NCBI RefSeq assembly: GCF_022825805.1
Contig: NZ_JAJDWC010000042.1
Span: 1 to 63,598 of the forward strand
Length of the DNA stretch: 63,598 nucleotides
Direction of reading: 5' to 3'
DNA from: Phaeobacter sp.
Lineage (GTDB): Bacteria; Pseudomonadota; Alphaproteobacteria; Rhodobacterales; Rhodobacteraceae
The stretch's first letter is position 1. Each line of letters opens with the position of its first letter. A model generated the notes under the pieces. It was given only the letters and a program-made list of their open reading frames with translations. It made no database searches and had not been told where the DNA came from. Positions 29,325 through 40,433 of the stretch are shown here, piece by piece. Made by a program: the position numbers and the translations under genes.

Positions 29325-30605
29325 TCACTTGGCGGCTTTGCTCCGTTTGGTGCGGGTTTTGGCCTTCGCAGCGCTGCGGGTGTTGGCGTTCATGAAATCG
29401 ATCACCAGCGGGCGGATATTGTCGCGCCAGCTGCGCCCGGCAAAAATGCCGTAGTGGCCAGCACCGGGTTCCACATGGCTCGCCTTTTTCGTCTCTGGCA
29501 GGCCGGTGCACAGATCCAGCGCCGCGATACATTGGCCAGGGGCGGAAATGTCGTCATTGGCGCCTTCGACCGTTTTGACGGCCACATCGGTGATCGCGCC
29601 GATATCGACCTGATGGCCGTTCACCACAAAGGCATTGCGTGCAATTTCACGGTCCTTGAAGATACGCTCCACGGTGGAGAGGTAAAACTCCGCCGTCATA
29701 TCCATCACCGCCAGATATTCGTCGTAAAACCGGTTGTGGGAATCATGGTCGGAGGCCTCGCTGCGGCTGACCCGCAGGATCTGATCCATAAACGCCTTGG
29801 TGTGGCGTTCGGCATTCATCGACATGAACGAACTCAACTGCAGCAGCCCGGGATACACCTTGCGCCCGACGCCCTTGTATTTGAACCCAACCTGCTGGAT
29901 CATGGTTTCTTCCAGCTGGCCCATGGTCACGCGGCGGCCAAAATCGGTCACATCGGTGGGGGTGGCATCCGGGTCGACCGGCCCGCCAATCAGCGTCAGC
30001 GAGGAGGGCTGCGCCTCGGGGTCCTGTTCCGCCAGATAGGCCGTGGCCGCGAGCGTCAGCGGCGCGGGCTGGCAGACCGCAATAACATGGGTGTCCGGCC
30101 CCAGTTCACGCATGAAATCAACCAGATAGAGCGTGTAGTCTTCGATGTCGAACTTGCCCGCCGACACCGGAATATCGCGGGCATTATGCCAATCGGTGAC
30201 ATAGACCTCGCAATTCACGATCAGGCTCTTCACGGTGGAGCGCAGCAGGGTCGCGTAGTGGCCGGACATCGGCGCGACGAGCAGCACCTTGCGCGGCTGT
30301 TCAGGACGTCCGTTGACGCGGAAATGGACCAGATCGCCAAACGGGCGTTCGACCACCGTGGTGATATCGACCAGATGATCCTTGCCATCCTCGCAGGTGA
30401 AGGTGCGGATGCCCCAATCGGGTTTGGCCACCATTCTCTGAAAACTGCGTTCGGTGACTTCGCCCCAGGCGGCCATCCAGTTCAGTCCGGGATTGGGCCA
30501 AGCGGCAAAAGCAGGTGCAGAGGCGATGGACAGCGCTGTTGCACCCAACCATTGGTTGGTATTGCGCATGGTTTCCATCAGATCATAGGACATCATGTAA
30601 CGCAT
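29325..30605 (-). CDS. phaZ: intracellular polyhydroxyalkanoate depolymerase
   Basis: The 426-residue PhaZ1-type depolymerase mobilises PHA granules in the cytoplasm. The catalytic cysteine-type box is VIAVCQPAPLTLAA. The acid lies in the VEGANDDISAPGQC region and His in EPGAGHYGIFAGRSWR. The Lys/Arg-rich C-terminus (AKAKTRTKRSKAAK) may aid granule or DNA binding. The start at 30605 has CGGAGAGCAGTG before it; the longer frame to 30665 contains the 25-bp duplication. It is divergent from phaC, and both share a 302-bp control region. Confidence 0.94.
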   Translation of the reverse strand: MRYMMSYDLMETMRNTNQWLGATALSIASAPAFAAWPNPGLNWMAAWGEVTERSFQRMVAKPDWGIRTFTCEDGKDHLVDITTVVERPFGDLVHFRVNGRPEQPRKVLLVAPMSGHYATLLRSTVKSLIVNCEVYVTDWHNARDIPVSAGKFDIEDYTLYLVDFMRELGPDTHVIAVCQPAPLTLAATAYLAEQDPEAQPSSLTLIGGPVDPDATPTDVTDFGRRVTMGQLEETMIQQVGFKYKGVGRKVYPGLLQLSSFMSMNAERHTKAFMDQILRVSRSEASDHDSHNRFYDEYLAVMDMTAEFYLSTVERIFKDREIARNAFVVNGHQVDIGAITDVAVKTVEGANDDISAPGQCIAALDLCTGLPETKKASHVEPGAGHYGIFAGRSWRDNIRPLVIDFMNANTRSAAKAKTRTKRSKAAK

Positions 30606-30907
30606 CACTGCTCTCCGTTGCAGCGGCCCGGCCGGGCCATGGTTGCAGCGGCCCCGGCGGGCCATATTGCCAACCCACGGTCACCCCGTCTGGCCAGCTG
30701 TTCCTGCGGGGCCTCGTCCCGCGATCACCACCGCTGCGCACGCCTGTGGGTCAGCGGGCGGACCTGTCTCTGAATCCGACCTGTGACCTGCGCCCGGTGG
30801 GGCTCATCGTGCGGTTGTGTCACATTGCACCTGACGTGTTGTCTGTTTGTCGTATGATGGTGCGACGTTATTCTGCACAGCAGAAAGGGTAGGGGGGATT
30901 TATTAAG
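30606..30907. other. shared phaZ-phaC control region
   Basis: It holds a 25-bp direct duplication beginning GTTGCAGCGG at 30617 and 30642, and a PhaR-type site CTGCACAGCAG at 30873-30883. AAAGGGTAGGGGGG lies just ahead of the phaC ATG. No gene is supported. Confidence 0.6.
30873..30883. promoter_or_regulatory. PhaR operator candidate upstream of phaC
   Basis: CTGCACAGCAG fits CTGC-N3-GCAG, the palindrome reported for PhaR binding in related Rhodobacteraceae. It is 25 bp before the phaC start codon. Confidence 0.7.
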
Positions 30908-32851
30908 ATGACAACAAGTGACAGCGCCGGGACAGAGATCTCATCGGAACACCTTGAACGTATTAAGGAAAATATGGGCCGTGTGGAGCAGCTGTCCAAG
31001 CGTCTGATTGAAATCCTGGCCCAGAAGAAACCACACCCCAGTTCTTTGGACGGCCCGAATCAGGAGTTGTTTGCGCGTGCAGCAACGGCCTATTGGGCGG
31101 AAATGGTGGAAAATCCGGGCAAATTGCTGGAGCATCAAGTGGCCTATTGGGGCCAAGCGGTGGTGAATTTCGCCGAAGCCCAGAGCCTTCTTGCCAAACA
31201 ATTGGATCCGACATCTGGGTCTTCTGATGAGGCTTCCGATCAGGCGCCTGCCAAAACCGCCCCCTGCAGCGCTGGCCCCAAAGATCGCCGCTTCGCCAAT
31301 CCGATGTGGGACAGCCACCCTTATTTTCACTACATCAAGCAACAATATCTCACCAACGCCCAGATGATCCGCGATGCCGTCAGCGAGATCGACACGCTCG
31401 AAGACATCGACCGCAAGCGCATCCGCTATTTCGCCGATCAGATCGTGCAGATGATGGCACCGACCAATTTTCTCGCCACCAACCCCGATGCGCTGGAAAA
31501 AGCGGTGGAAACCGATGGGCAATCGCTGATCCAGGGGCTGGAAAACCTGGTCGCGGATCTAGAGGCAAACAAAGGCGAACTGGTGGTGCGCCTGGCCGAT
31601 GAAAGCGCGTTTGAAATCGGCCGCAACATCGCCACAACCCCCGGCGAGGTGGTGTATCGCAACCGGATGATGGAGCTGATCCAATATCACCCGACCACCA
31701 AAACCGTGCATGAAACGCCGATTGTGCTGTTCCCGCCGTGGATCAACAAATACTACATTCTCGATCTGAAGGCGCAGAACAGCCTGATCAAATGGGTCAC
31801 CGAACAGGGCTACACTCTGTTCGTGGTCTCCTGGCTGAACCCGACAGAGGCTGACGCGGATCTGGGGCTCGAGGATTACATCGAACAGGGCTATCTGACC
31901 GCGATTGAGGTGGCCAAGTCGATCTGCAAGGTAAAACAGGTGAACGCCGTGGGCTATTGCATCGCGGGCACCACGCTCAGCCTGACGCTGGCCCTGTTGA
32001 AGCAGCGCGGCGACACCTCCGTCAAATCGGCGACGCTCTTCACGGCGCTTACGGATTTTTCCGACCAGGGGGAGTTCACGCCGTTTCTGCAAAACGATTT
32101 CATTGATGGCATCGAAGAAGAGATCAACAATCGCGGCCTGCTGCGCTCTTATATCATGGCCCGCACCTTCTCGTTTCTGCGCGCCAATGATCTGGTCTAT
32201 GGCCCTGCGATCCGCAGCTACATGATGGGAGAGACCCCGCCCGCCTTTGATTTGCTCTATTGGAATGGCGATGGCGCCAACCTGCCGGGCCGGATGGCAA
32301 TGCAGTATTTGCGGGGGCTGTGCCAGCGCAATGAATTCGCCGACGGCGGGTTCGAACTGATGGGTCATCGCCTGTCTCTGCGCGAGGTGACGGTGCCGCT
32401 GATGGCGATCACCTGCGAAACAGATCACATCGCCAATTGGAAAGACTGCTATCGCGGCGTGCAGCAGATGGGCTCGCGCTCCAAAACCTTCGTGGTCGCG
32501 CAATCCGGCCATATCGCGGGCATCGTCAATCCGCCCAGCCGCAACAAATACGGCCATTACACCAACAAAGATCTGAAAGGTGACGCCGACAGTTGGCGCG
32601 AGGCGGCAACATTCCAAGAGGGCTCCTGGTGGCCGCGCTGGGAAAGCTGGCTGAAGAAACGCTCCGGCAAACAGGTGCCCGCGCGCATCCCCGGTGATTC
32701 GGGTTATCCCTCCCTCGCATCAGCGCCCGGCAGCTATGTCCGCGTGAAGGCGCAGGCTGATATTGAGGCGGATATCGGGGCAGATACCCAGACAAATAGC
32801 CAGTCAGACACTCAGGCGGGCGCTCAGGCGGGCGCAAGGACTGACGCCTGA
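30908..32851 (+). CDS. phaC: class I polyhydroxyalkanoate synthase
   Basis: The 647-residue class I synthase polymerises 3-hydroxyacyl-CoA into PHA. The lipase-box-like GYCIAGTT carries the nucleophile Cys351. The acid is in CETDHIANWKDC and the base in SGHIAGIVNPPS. N-terminal FANPMWDSHPYFHYIKQQYL is the usual start of the conserved region. Residues after about 615 (DIEADIGADTQTNSQSDT and the AGAQAGART end) form a repetitive acidic/Gln tail encoded by short DNA repeats, beyond the family domain. PhaR sites flank the gene, and phasin and PhaR genes follow. Confidence 0.96.
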   Translation: MTTSDSAGTEISSEHLERIKENMGRVEQLSKRLIEILAQKKPHPSSLDGPNQELFARAATAYWAEMVENPGKLLEHQVAYWGQAVVNFAEAQSLLAKQLDPTSGSSDEASDQAPAKTAPCSAGPKDRRFANPMWDSHPYFHYIKQQYLTNAQMIRDAVSEIDTLEDIDRKRIRYFADQIVQMMAPTNFLATNPDALEKAVETDGQSLIQGLENLVADLEANKGELVVRLADESAFEIGRNIATTPGEVVYRNRMMELIQYHPTTKTVHETPIVLFPPWINKYYILDLKAQNSLIKWVTEQGYTLFVVSWLNPTEADADLGLEDYIEQGYLTAIEVAKSICKVKQVNAVGYCIAGTTLSLTLALLKQRGDTSVKSATLFTALTDFSDQGEFTPFLQNDFIDGIEEEINNRGLLRSYIMARTFSFLRANDLVYGPAIRSYMMGETPPAFDLLYWNGDGANLPGRMAMQYLRGLCQRNEFADGGFELMGHRLSLREVTVPLMAITCETDHIANWKDCYRGVQQMGSRSKTFVVAQSGHIAGIVNPPSRNKYGHYTNKDLKGDADSWREAATFQEGSWWPRWESWLKKRSGKQVPARIPGDSGYPSLASAPGSYVRVKAQADIEADIGADTQTNSQSDTQAGAQAGARTDA

Positions 32852-32910
32852 GATTGGCCATTGTGCAGGTGCAGCATTCCTCGCAGAAACAGTGGCTTGC
32901 GCAGTTTTTT

Positions 32911-32950
32911 CTGCATTGCAGCAAAAAAACCTTGAAATGCTGCGACGCAG
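32911..32950. promoter_or_regulatory. pair of PhaR operator candidates upstream of phaP
   Basis: CTGCATTGCAG at 32911-32921 and CTGCGACGCAG at 32940-32950 both fit CTGC-N3-GCAG. Their centres are 29 bp apart, close to three helical turns. They precede the phasin ATG by 67-106 bp. Confidence 0.75.
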
Positions 32951-33016
32951 AATGCATATTCGGGTCATGCTAAGGCGGCAGAGTGGCTCAGCCGCGGAAC
33001 CAAAGGAACGAGTACA

Positions 33017-33460
33017 ATGGCGAAGACCCAAGATTTTACCGCTGTGATGAAAGACATGCTGGGCGCGTTCCCGGTGGACACCTCCGCGATGGAAGATGCG
33101 TTCAAGAACACCGCAGCTCTGAACGAAAAACTCTCCAGCGTTGCGCTGGAAGCGGCTGAAAAATCCGCTGAGATCTCCAACAGCTGGGCCAAAGAAACCC
33201 TGGCAAAGATGGGCGACATGTCCAAAGCCAAATCCGAGCCTGCTGACTACGCCAAAGCCGCAACCGATTTCGCGTCCGCCTCTGCCGAAGTGGCCGCTGA
33301 GAACATGGCAGCCTTCGCCGAAGTGGCAAAGAAAGTGCAGATGGACACCGTCGAGCTGATGATGTCCGCGGGCAAAAACATGTCCGAAGAGGCCACTGCC
33401 GCAGTGAAGAAAGCCACCAACGACGTGACCGCCGCCGCGAAGAAAGCCGCAGCGAAGTAA
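33017..33460 (+). CDS. phaP: phasin
   Basis: The 147-residue, almost wholly helical, Ala/Lys/Glu-rich phasin coats PHA granules. SNSWAKETLAKMGDMSK and KVQMDTVELMMSAGKNM match alphaproteobacterial phasin 2 family sequences, and the Lys/Ala-rich tail TAAAKKAAAK is typical. CCAAAGGAACGAGTAC provides the ribosome-binding site. Two PhaR-type palindromes upstream suggest repression by PhaR until polymer titrates it away, the established phasin circuit. A terminator follows at 33524. Confidence 0.94.
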   Translation: MAKTQDFTAVMKDMLGAFPVDTSAMEDAFKNTAALNEKLSSVALEAAEKSAEISNSWAKETLAKMGDMSKAKSEPADYAKAATDFASASAEVAAENMAAFAEVAKKVQMDTVELMMSAGKNMSEEATAAVKKATNDVTAAAKKAAAK

Positions 33461-33523
33461 TCCACGCGACGACCGCAAGGGGGCAATTACTCCTCCTCCC
33501 TCTTTTGTCTCCTTGCAGAAGGC

Positions 33524-33552
33524 GGGGCAGTCCGAAAGGTCTGCCCCTTTTT
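33524..33552 (+). terminator. phaP terminator with duplicated 3' arm
   Basis: GGGGCAGTCC (33524-33533) pairs with GGTCTGCCCC (33538-33547) across GAAA, followed by TTTTT. The 3' arm plus T-run, TGCCCCTTTTT, recurs twice more immediately downstream (to about 33587), so the terminator sits at the head of a short tandem array. Confidence 0.85.
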
Positions 33553-33719
33553 CTTGCCTGCCCCTTTTTCGTACGTGCCCCTTTTTTGTGCCTGTGCCTC
33601 CTCTGTGCCATCCCCGGCAGCGCTGCGGTGGCCGTATCACTTGCCAGCATCACTTGGCCCGTGCCGTCCGGTCAGGCGGCGCATGTTGCGCAGGTCTTGC
33701 AAGACCTCGGCGGATCATG

Positions 33720-33731
33720 CTGCAGATGCAG
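33720..33731. promoter_or_regulatory. PhaR operator candidate upstream of phaR
   Basis: CTGCAGATGCAG fits CTGC-N4-GCAG and lies within a longer TGCTGCAGATGCAGCA palindrome. A weaker CTGCAACGCAT occurs at 33878-33888. Both suggest autoregulation of phaR. Confidence 0.65.
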
Positions 33732-33908
33732 CATTTTGAGTGCGGGTCATTAAGACCGCGGGAGTGAGCGCAAGCGGGGCTATGTCCGGCCGGCTGCGGC
33801 GTCTTTGGATCGGGTGATCAAATCTTGCGCCTGTCGGGCAAATGCTTCCCTTTTGTTTTGCGCTCGCATAGGCTTTGCTGCAACGCATCATTACCGGGGA
33901 GAGGCGCG

Positions 33909-34466
33909 ATGTCGGAGCAGGAAAAACCGTTGTTGATCAAGCGATATGCCAGTCGGCGGCTCTACAACACCGAGACCAGCGATTACGTCACGCTCGAAGA
34001 CATCGCCGGTTTCATCCGCGAAGGGCGCGAAGTGCAGATTGTCGATCTGAAATCCGGCGATGACCTGACCCGCCAATATCTGCTGCAGATCATTGCCGAA
34101 CACGAAAGCCGCGGGGAAAACATCCTGCCGGTGACGGTGCTGAACGATCTGGTGCGCAGCTACATGGTGCCCGGTGGCGGGGTGATGCCGCAGTTCTTGC
34201 AAAGCTCCTTTGAAATGCTGCGCGAAAGCCAGGATAAGATGGTCAAGAACATGAACGCGATGAACCCGATGGCGCAGATCCCGGGGTTCGAGGCCATTCA
34301 GGCGCAGCAACAGGCTTTCCTGAAGGCGATGACCGGCGGGCTGTCCAGCGGATGGACCGGCGGATCCACACCGCCGCCGGATCAGCCGGAAAAAACCAGC
34401 GACGATCTGGACGCGATCAAACAGCAGCTGGCGGAGTTGCAGGAAAAACTGTCCAAGCTGAACTGA
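33909..34466 (+). CDS. phaR: PHA synthesis repressor PhaR
   Basis: The 185-residue PhaR has the conserved N-terminal PHB/PHA accumulation DNA-binding domain: LLIKRYASRRLYNTETSDYVTLEDIA at about 8-33 and IVDLKSGDDLTRQYLLQII. The middle (about 85-130) is hydrophobic and Met/Gln-rich, the likely polymer-contact part. The C-terminal helix is a coiled-coil candidate. PhaR represses phaP and itself and is released by PHA. GGGGAGAGGCGCG before ATG 33909 fixes the start over an upstream ATG at 33825. Confidence 0.95.
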   Translation: MSEQEKPLLIKRYASRRLYNTETSDYVTLEDIAGFIREGREVQIVDLKSGDDLTRQYLLQIIAEHESRGENILPVTVLNDLVRSYMVPGGGVMPQFLQSSFEMLRESQDKMVKNMNAMNPMAQIPGFEAIQAQQQAFLKAMTGGLSSGWTGGSTPPPDQPEKTSDDLDAIKQQLAELQEKLSKLN

Positions 34467-34818
34467 TCAGCCCCGCTCTGACCCGGCTCAGATCGTACTG
34501 CTGAAGGTTCCACTGGGGCAGATGACGGATCACCTGTCTGCCCCATAGCCATGCCATCCCCAGAGCCATGCAATCTGACGGGCCGACAAGAGCGCAGCGT
34601 TTGGGGCTTGCGCGGTGCGCCGCTGTTGGCAGCACGGGGGCGAGACCACCGACACATCGCCGCGCTCGCGTGATCCATTGCGCGCCCTGTCGCAGGCCTC
34701 ATTGTGTCTCGCGGCTCTGCGACCAAAGTCCGGTTTTCAAGGGTTTGCACATCCGCCACCTTTTCGCAGGACCCAATCAGCCTTATCTCTGTGACAGCCA
34801 CCAAAATCGAGGATGCCG
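34467..34818. other. intergenic region between phaR and the cox cluster
   Basis: A 9-bp stem (TGGGGCAGA at 34514-34522 with TCTGCCCCA at 34537-34545) may end phaR although no T-run follows. The rest, including small open frames on both strands, shows no supported gene. Confidence 0.45.
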
Positions 34819-35808
34819 ATGACCCAACCCCCGCTGTTTGATCGTTTTGATGCCATCCCCGAACAGGCGCTGAACTGGCACCGCGCTGGTGCAGGGGCTG
34901 CGCTTGCCACAGTTGTGGAAACCTGGGGCTCCGCGCCGCGGCGCATCGGATCGCAGCTGGTGGTCGCCGGTGATGGCCGCATCGAAGGGTCGGTGTCCGG
35001 CGGCTGTGTCGAAGGGGCAGTGATCCTCGCCGCGCAAGAGGCCATCGCAGATGGGAAGCACCAGCTGTTGGAATTCGGCGTCAGCGACGATGATGCCTTT
35101 GCGGTCGGTCTGGCCTGCGGCGGCACTATCCGCATTCTGGTCGAACCGGTGGGCGGCTCCCTGCCAGAGGCGCTGCTGGCCGATCTCGTTGCCGCACGCG
35201 CGAACCGCGAAGCCGTCTGTTACGTGGTCGATCTCGACACCGGCGCAGGGCGGTTGGAGCGCAGCGGCCATGATGAGCGCATCCGCATGGACCGATCCGG
35301 GGTGGAACCGGATGGCACCTCCTTTGTGGCCGTCCACACGCCACCCCTGCGCCTGATCGCAGTGGGCGCGGTGCATATCACCCAGGCGCTGATCCCGATG
35401 GCCCGGATCGCGGGCTATGATCCCGTGATCATCGACCCCAGAGCCGCCTTTGCCACGCCCGAACGGTTCCCCGACGCCGAGCTGCGCGACGATTGGCCGG
35501 ACGAAGCGGTGGCTGCCATCGGTCTGGACGCGCGCACCGCGATTGTGCTGCTGACCCATGATCCCAAGATCGATGATCCGGCGCTGGAGGCGGCCCTGCG
35601 GTCTGAGTGTTTTTATATCGGGGCCCTCGGCTCCAGCCGCACCCATGACAAACGGCGCAGCCGGATGCAGGCGGCAGGGTTTGACGGCGCGGTGCTGGAC
35701 CGGATCCACGGTCCCATCGGGCTGAACATCGGCGCCAGTGGCCCTGCAGAGATTGCGGTCGCCATCATGGCGGAGATGACGGCTGTGTTGCGGGGACGCC
35801 AGCCATGA
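34819..35808 (+). CDS. coxF: XdhC/CoxF family molybdenum-enzyme maturation protein
   Basis: The 329-residue XdhC-type protein has the N-terminal CoxI domain (AGAGAALATVVETWGSAPRRIGSQL, then GSVSGGCVEGAV) and a Rossmann-like C-terminal XdhC domain (LRLIAVGAVHITQAL, YIGALGSSRTHDKR, RIHGPIGLNIGASGPAEIAVAI). The family inserts or sulfurates the Mo cofactor in xanthine- and CO-dehydrogenase-type enzymes. I start at ATG 34819, spaced six bases from CGAGG; ATG 34813 is too close to it. It overlaps the next gene by ATGA. Confidence 0.92.
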   Translation: MTQPPLFDRFDAIPEQALNWHRAGAGAALATVVETWGSAPRRIGSQLVVAGDGRIEGSVSGGCVEGAVILAAQEAIADGKHQLLEFGVSDDDAFAVGLACGGTIRILVEPVGGSLPEALLADLVAARANREAVCYVVDLDTGAGRLERSGHDERIRMDRSGVEPDGTSFVAVHTPPLRLIAVGAVHITQALIPMARIAGYDPVIIDPRAAFATPERFPDAELRDDWPDEAVAAIGLDARTAIVLLTHDPKIDDPALEAALRSECFYIGALGSSRTHDKRRSRMQAAGFDGAVLDRIHGPIGLNIGASGPAEIAVAIMAEMTAVLRGRQP

Positions 35809-36845
35809 TCTTTGCCACGGTTCCGATTGCGCAGGCCGAGGGCTGTTACCTCGCCCATTCCCTGCAGGGGGCCAATGGGCGCATCGCCAAAGGCACCGAA
35901 CTGGGCGCGGCAGAGCTCGCCGATCTGGCGGCTGCGGGACATCAGGACCTGACGGTTGCGCGGCTTGAACCCGGCGATCTGCACGAAGACGACGCCGCCC
36001 GCCGACTGGCGCAGGCGCTGCTGCCCGATCCGGCGGCCTACGGGTTGCGCATCTCCGGGGCAGGGGCCGGGCGGGTCAACCTGCATGCGCTGGGTCCCGG
36101 TGTGGTGCGGGTGCAGGCGGACCGCATCAACGCGCTCAATGCGGTCAATCCGATGATCACGCTCGCCACGGTGCCCGATTTTCACCGCGCTGATGCTGGC
36201 AGCATGGTCGCCACCGCCAAGATCATTTCCTACGCGGTGCCCGAGGCGGCATTGCAGCGCGCCACCCGCGATGTGGCCGGGGCCATCCGGCTTGCGCCCG
36301 TGACCCTGCGCCGTGCGGTGCTGATCGAAACCCGCGTCACCGATGATATCCCCTCAGACAAGGGGCGGGCCGCGATTGTGGGCCGATTGGACCGTTTCGC
36401 CATGGCTCTGGCCCCGCGACAGGTGGTGGCGCACCGCGTCCCCGATCTCGCCGCCGCCATGACCGCCGCCGTGAGTGCTCCTGTGAATGCTTCTGTGGAC
36501 GATCAGCCCGGCTGTGATCTGATCATGGTGCTGACCGGCTCTGCCACCTCCGATGCGCAGGATGTCGCGCCCAGTGCCCTGCGTGCAGCGGGCGGGCAGA
36601 TGGTCCGTTTCGGGATGCCGGTGGATCCGGGAAATCTGTTGTTTCTGGGCCAGTTGGCGGGACGCCCGGTTCTGGGCCTACCGGGGTGTGCGCGCTCCAT
36701 CGCGCTCAATGGCGCGGATTGGGTGCTGGAGCGGCTTGTCTGCGGACTGGAGGTGCGCTCCGAGGATATCGCAGGTCTGGGGGTTGGCGGCCTGCTGAAA
36801 GAGATCCCCACACGGCCGCGTCCGCGCCATCAGGACGGCACCTAA
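35805..36845 (+). CDS. MoeA/MogA-like molybdopterin-binding protein
   Basis: The 346-residue protein has a C-terminal MoCF-type domain: LIMVLTGSATSDAQDVAPSALRAAGG and PVDPGNLLFLGQLAGRPVLGLPGCARS match the molybdopterin-binding fold. The N-terminal part (TVPIAQAEGCYLAHSL, GANGRIAKGTEL) is MoeA-like. Such proteins accompany XdhC in cox and xdh clusters and probably handle cofactor for the CO-dehydrogenase-like enzyme. In some relatives a MobA-type nucleotidyltransferase is fused; I see none here. Translation is coupled to coxF through a 4-bp overlap. Confidence 0.87.
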   Translation: MIFATVPIAQAEGCYLAHSLQGANGRIAKGTELGAAELADLAAAGHQDLTVARLEPGDLHEDDAARRLAQALLPDPAAYGLRISGAGAGRVNLHALGPGVVRVQADRINALNAVNPMITLATVPDFHRADAGSMVATAKIISYAVPEAALQRATRDVAGAIRLAPVTLRRAVLIETRVTDDIPSDKGRAAIVGRLDRFAMALAPRQVVAHRVPDLAAAMTAAVSAPVNASVDDQPGCDLIMVLTGSATSDAQDVAPSALRAAGGQMVRFGMPVDPGNLLFLGQLAGRPVLGLPGCARSIALNGADWVLERLVCGLEVRSEDIAGLGVGGLLKEIPTRPRPRHQDGT

Positions 36846-36982
36846 AGCGACCAGCTGCCAATTGCGGCCAATCAGCGGGGTTTTGCGACTTTAGTCCAAG
36901 CCGCGCGATTTGGGGTTCGCGTGGGCCAGCGGCTCGTGTTTAACTTTTGTGAGCGAGTGTTTGCCAGCCAAAGGAGGAGGAC

Positions 36983-37471
36983 ATGGTGAATGTCACAATG
37001 ACCGTCAACGGTCAGACGGCCAGCGGAGAAGTCGAGGGGCGCACGTTGCTGTCCGGTTTTCTGCGCGACAATCTGGGGCTGACCGGCACCCATATCGGAT
37101 GCGACACCAGCCAATGCGGCGCCTGCGTGGTGCACGTCAACGGCAAAGCGGTGAAATCCTGCACCATGCTGGCGTTGGAAGCAGACGGGGCCGAGGTTGG
37201 CACCATCGAGGGCCAGGCGGCCGCGGATGGCACGCTGAACCGGATCCAGCAGGCGTTTCAGGATCATCACGGTCTGCAATGCGGCTTTTGCACACCGGGC
37301 ATGGTGATGTCGGCGGCGGCTTTGCTGCAGGACAACCCCGAACCCAGCGAGCAGGAAATCCGCGAGTATCTCGAGGGCAACCTGTGTCGCTGCACCGGCT
37401 ACCACAATATCGTCAAGGCGATCCTGGCAGCCTCCGGTCAACCTACGGAAACCCCGCTGGCCGCCGAATAG
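36983..37471 (+). CDS. coxS: aerobic CO dehydrogenase-type small (2Fe-2S) subunit
   Basis: The 162-residue iron-sulfur subunit has a plant-type ferredoxin cluster on Cys40, 45, 48 and 60 ([22 protein letters not shown]) and a second [2Fe-2S] cluster on Cys100, 103, 135 and 137 ([19 protein letters not shown]). It passes electrons from the Mo site to the FAD subunit. AAAGGAGGAGGAC precedes the ATG. The catalytic subunit gene is 428 bp downstream, an unusually long gap filled with repeats. Confidence 0.95.
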   Translation: MVNVTMTVNGQTASGEVEGRTLLSGFLRDNLGLTGTHIGCDTSQCGACVVHVNGKAVKSCTMLALEADGAEVGTIEGQAAADGTLNRIQQAFQDHHGLQCGFCTPGMVMSAAALLQDNPEPSEQEIREYLEGNLCRCTGYHNIVKAILAASGQPTETPLAAE

Positions 37472-37899
37472 GTCGTCCACGGTAAATCGTTTGCGCGCCA
37501 CCCGGTAGCGAAGGACGACACGGGTACGACACCGGCAGGACCCCAGAAGGACACCGGCAGACCATGCCGGACCACGATAACTAACGAACACAGAAAGAGA
37601 ATAGAGAGAGCTGCTGACAGGCCTACAGGGGCCAGCCCACCAGACCTGATCCCAACAGACCAGAGCCCACCAAACTCGGGCCACAAGAACAGGACCCGCA
37701 GAATAGGGCGCACCAGAGGCCAATGCCATGGCCCATGCCCACCAACATGAGGGTCACATACTTGGGGCCACTACATAACGGGACCATCACAGACCGGGAT
37801 CAAAAAACGGGATCATCGCAGACCGGGCCTCAGCTTAGAACCAAAGCATGACCAAGAGGTCCGCCACCGCGCAGACCGTCCAGGGAGGAGATTTGGACA
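37472..37899. other. coxS-coxL spacer made largely of degenerate repeats
   Basis: It contains GACACCGGCAGGACC/GACACCGGCAGACC-type repeats (about 37505-37575), CCCACCAGACC/CCCACCAAACT-type repeats (about 37633-37690) and a 29-bp duplication starting ACGGGACCATCACAGACCGG at 37778 and again at 37807. No gene is supported. GGGAGGAGATTTGG before coxL is the ribosome-binding site. Confidence 0.65.
37778..37834. repeat. 29-bp imperfect duplication
   Basis: ACGGGACCATCACAGACCGG at 37778 recurs as ACGGGATCATCGCAGACCGG at 37807. It lies just upstream of coxL, in a wider stretch of degenerate ACCGG-type repeats. Confidence 0.75.
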
Positions 37900-40278
<2,379 letters not shown>

Positions 40279-40350
40279 GGGGAGGCACATCGCAGAGCGG
40301 CCGCCAGATCCGGTTGCTGCAGACCGGGTCTGGATATTCTCATGAGGGTC

Positions 40351-40401
40351 ATGGGGGGGGGGGCCCCCCAAACCCCCGGAGTATTTTCGGAAAGATGACA
40401 G
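40351..40401. repeat. hairpin plus GAGTATTT motif inside the cox operon
   Basis: A run of about eleven G followed by six C and CCCCCGGAG precedes GAGTATTTTCGGAAAGATGA at 40379-40398. It is a copy of the dispersed two-part element, here between coxL and coxM, where it could set the relative transcript level. Confidence 0.7.
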
Positions 40402-40433
40402 CCGGCGCTCCGGTGGTCGGAAAGGAAACGAAA

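Larger units (their letters stand above)
33461..33908. other. phaP-phaR intergenic region
   Basis: It contains the phaP terminator and duplicated terminator arm (33524-33580) and PhaR site candidates at 33720-33731 and 33878-33887. Small open frames are not supported as genes. Confidence 0.6.
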
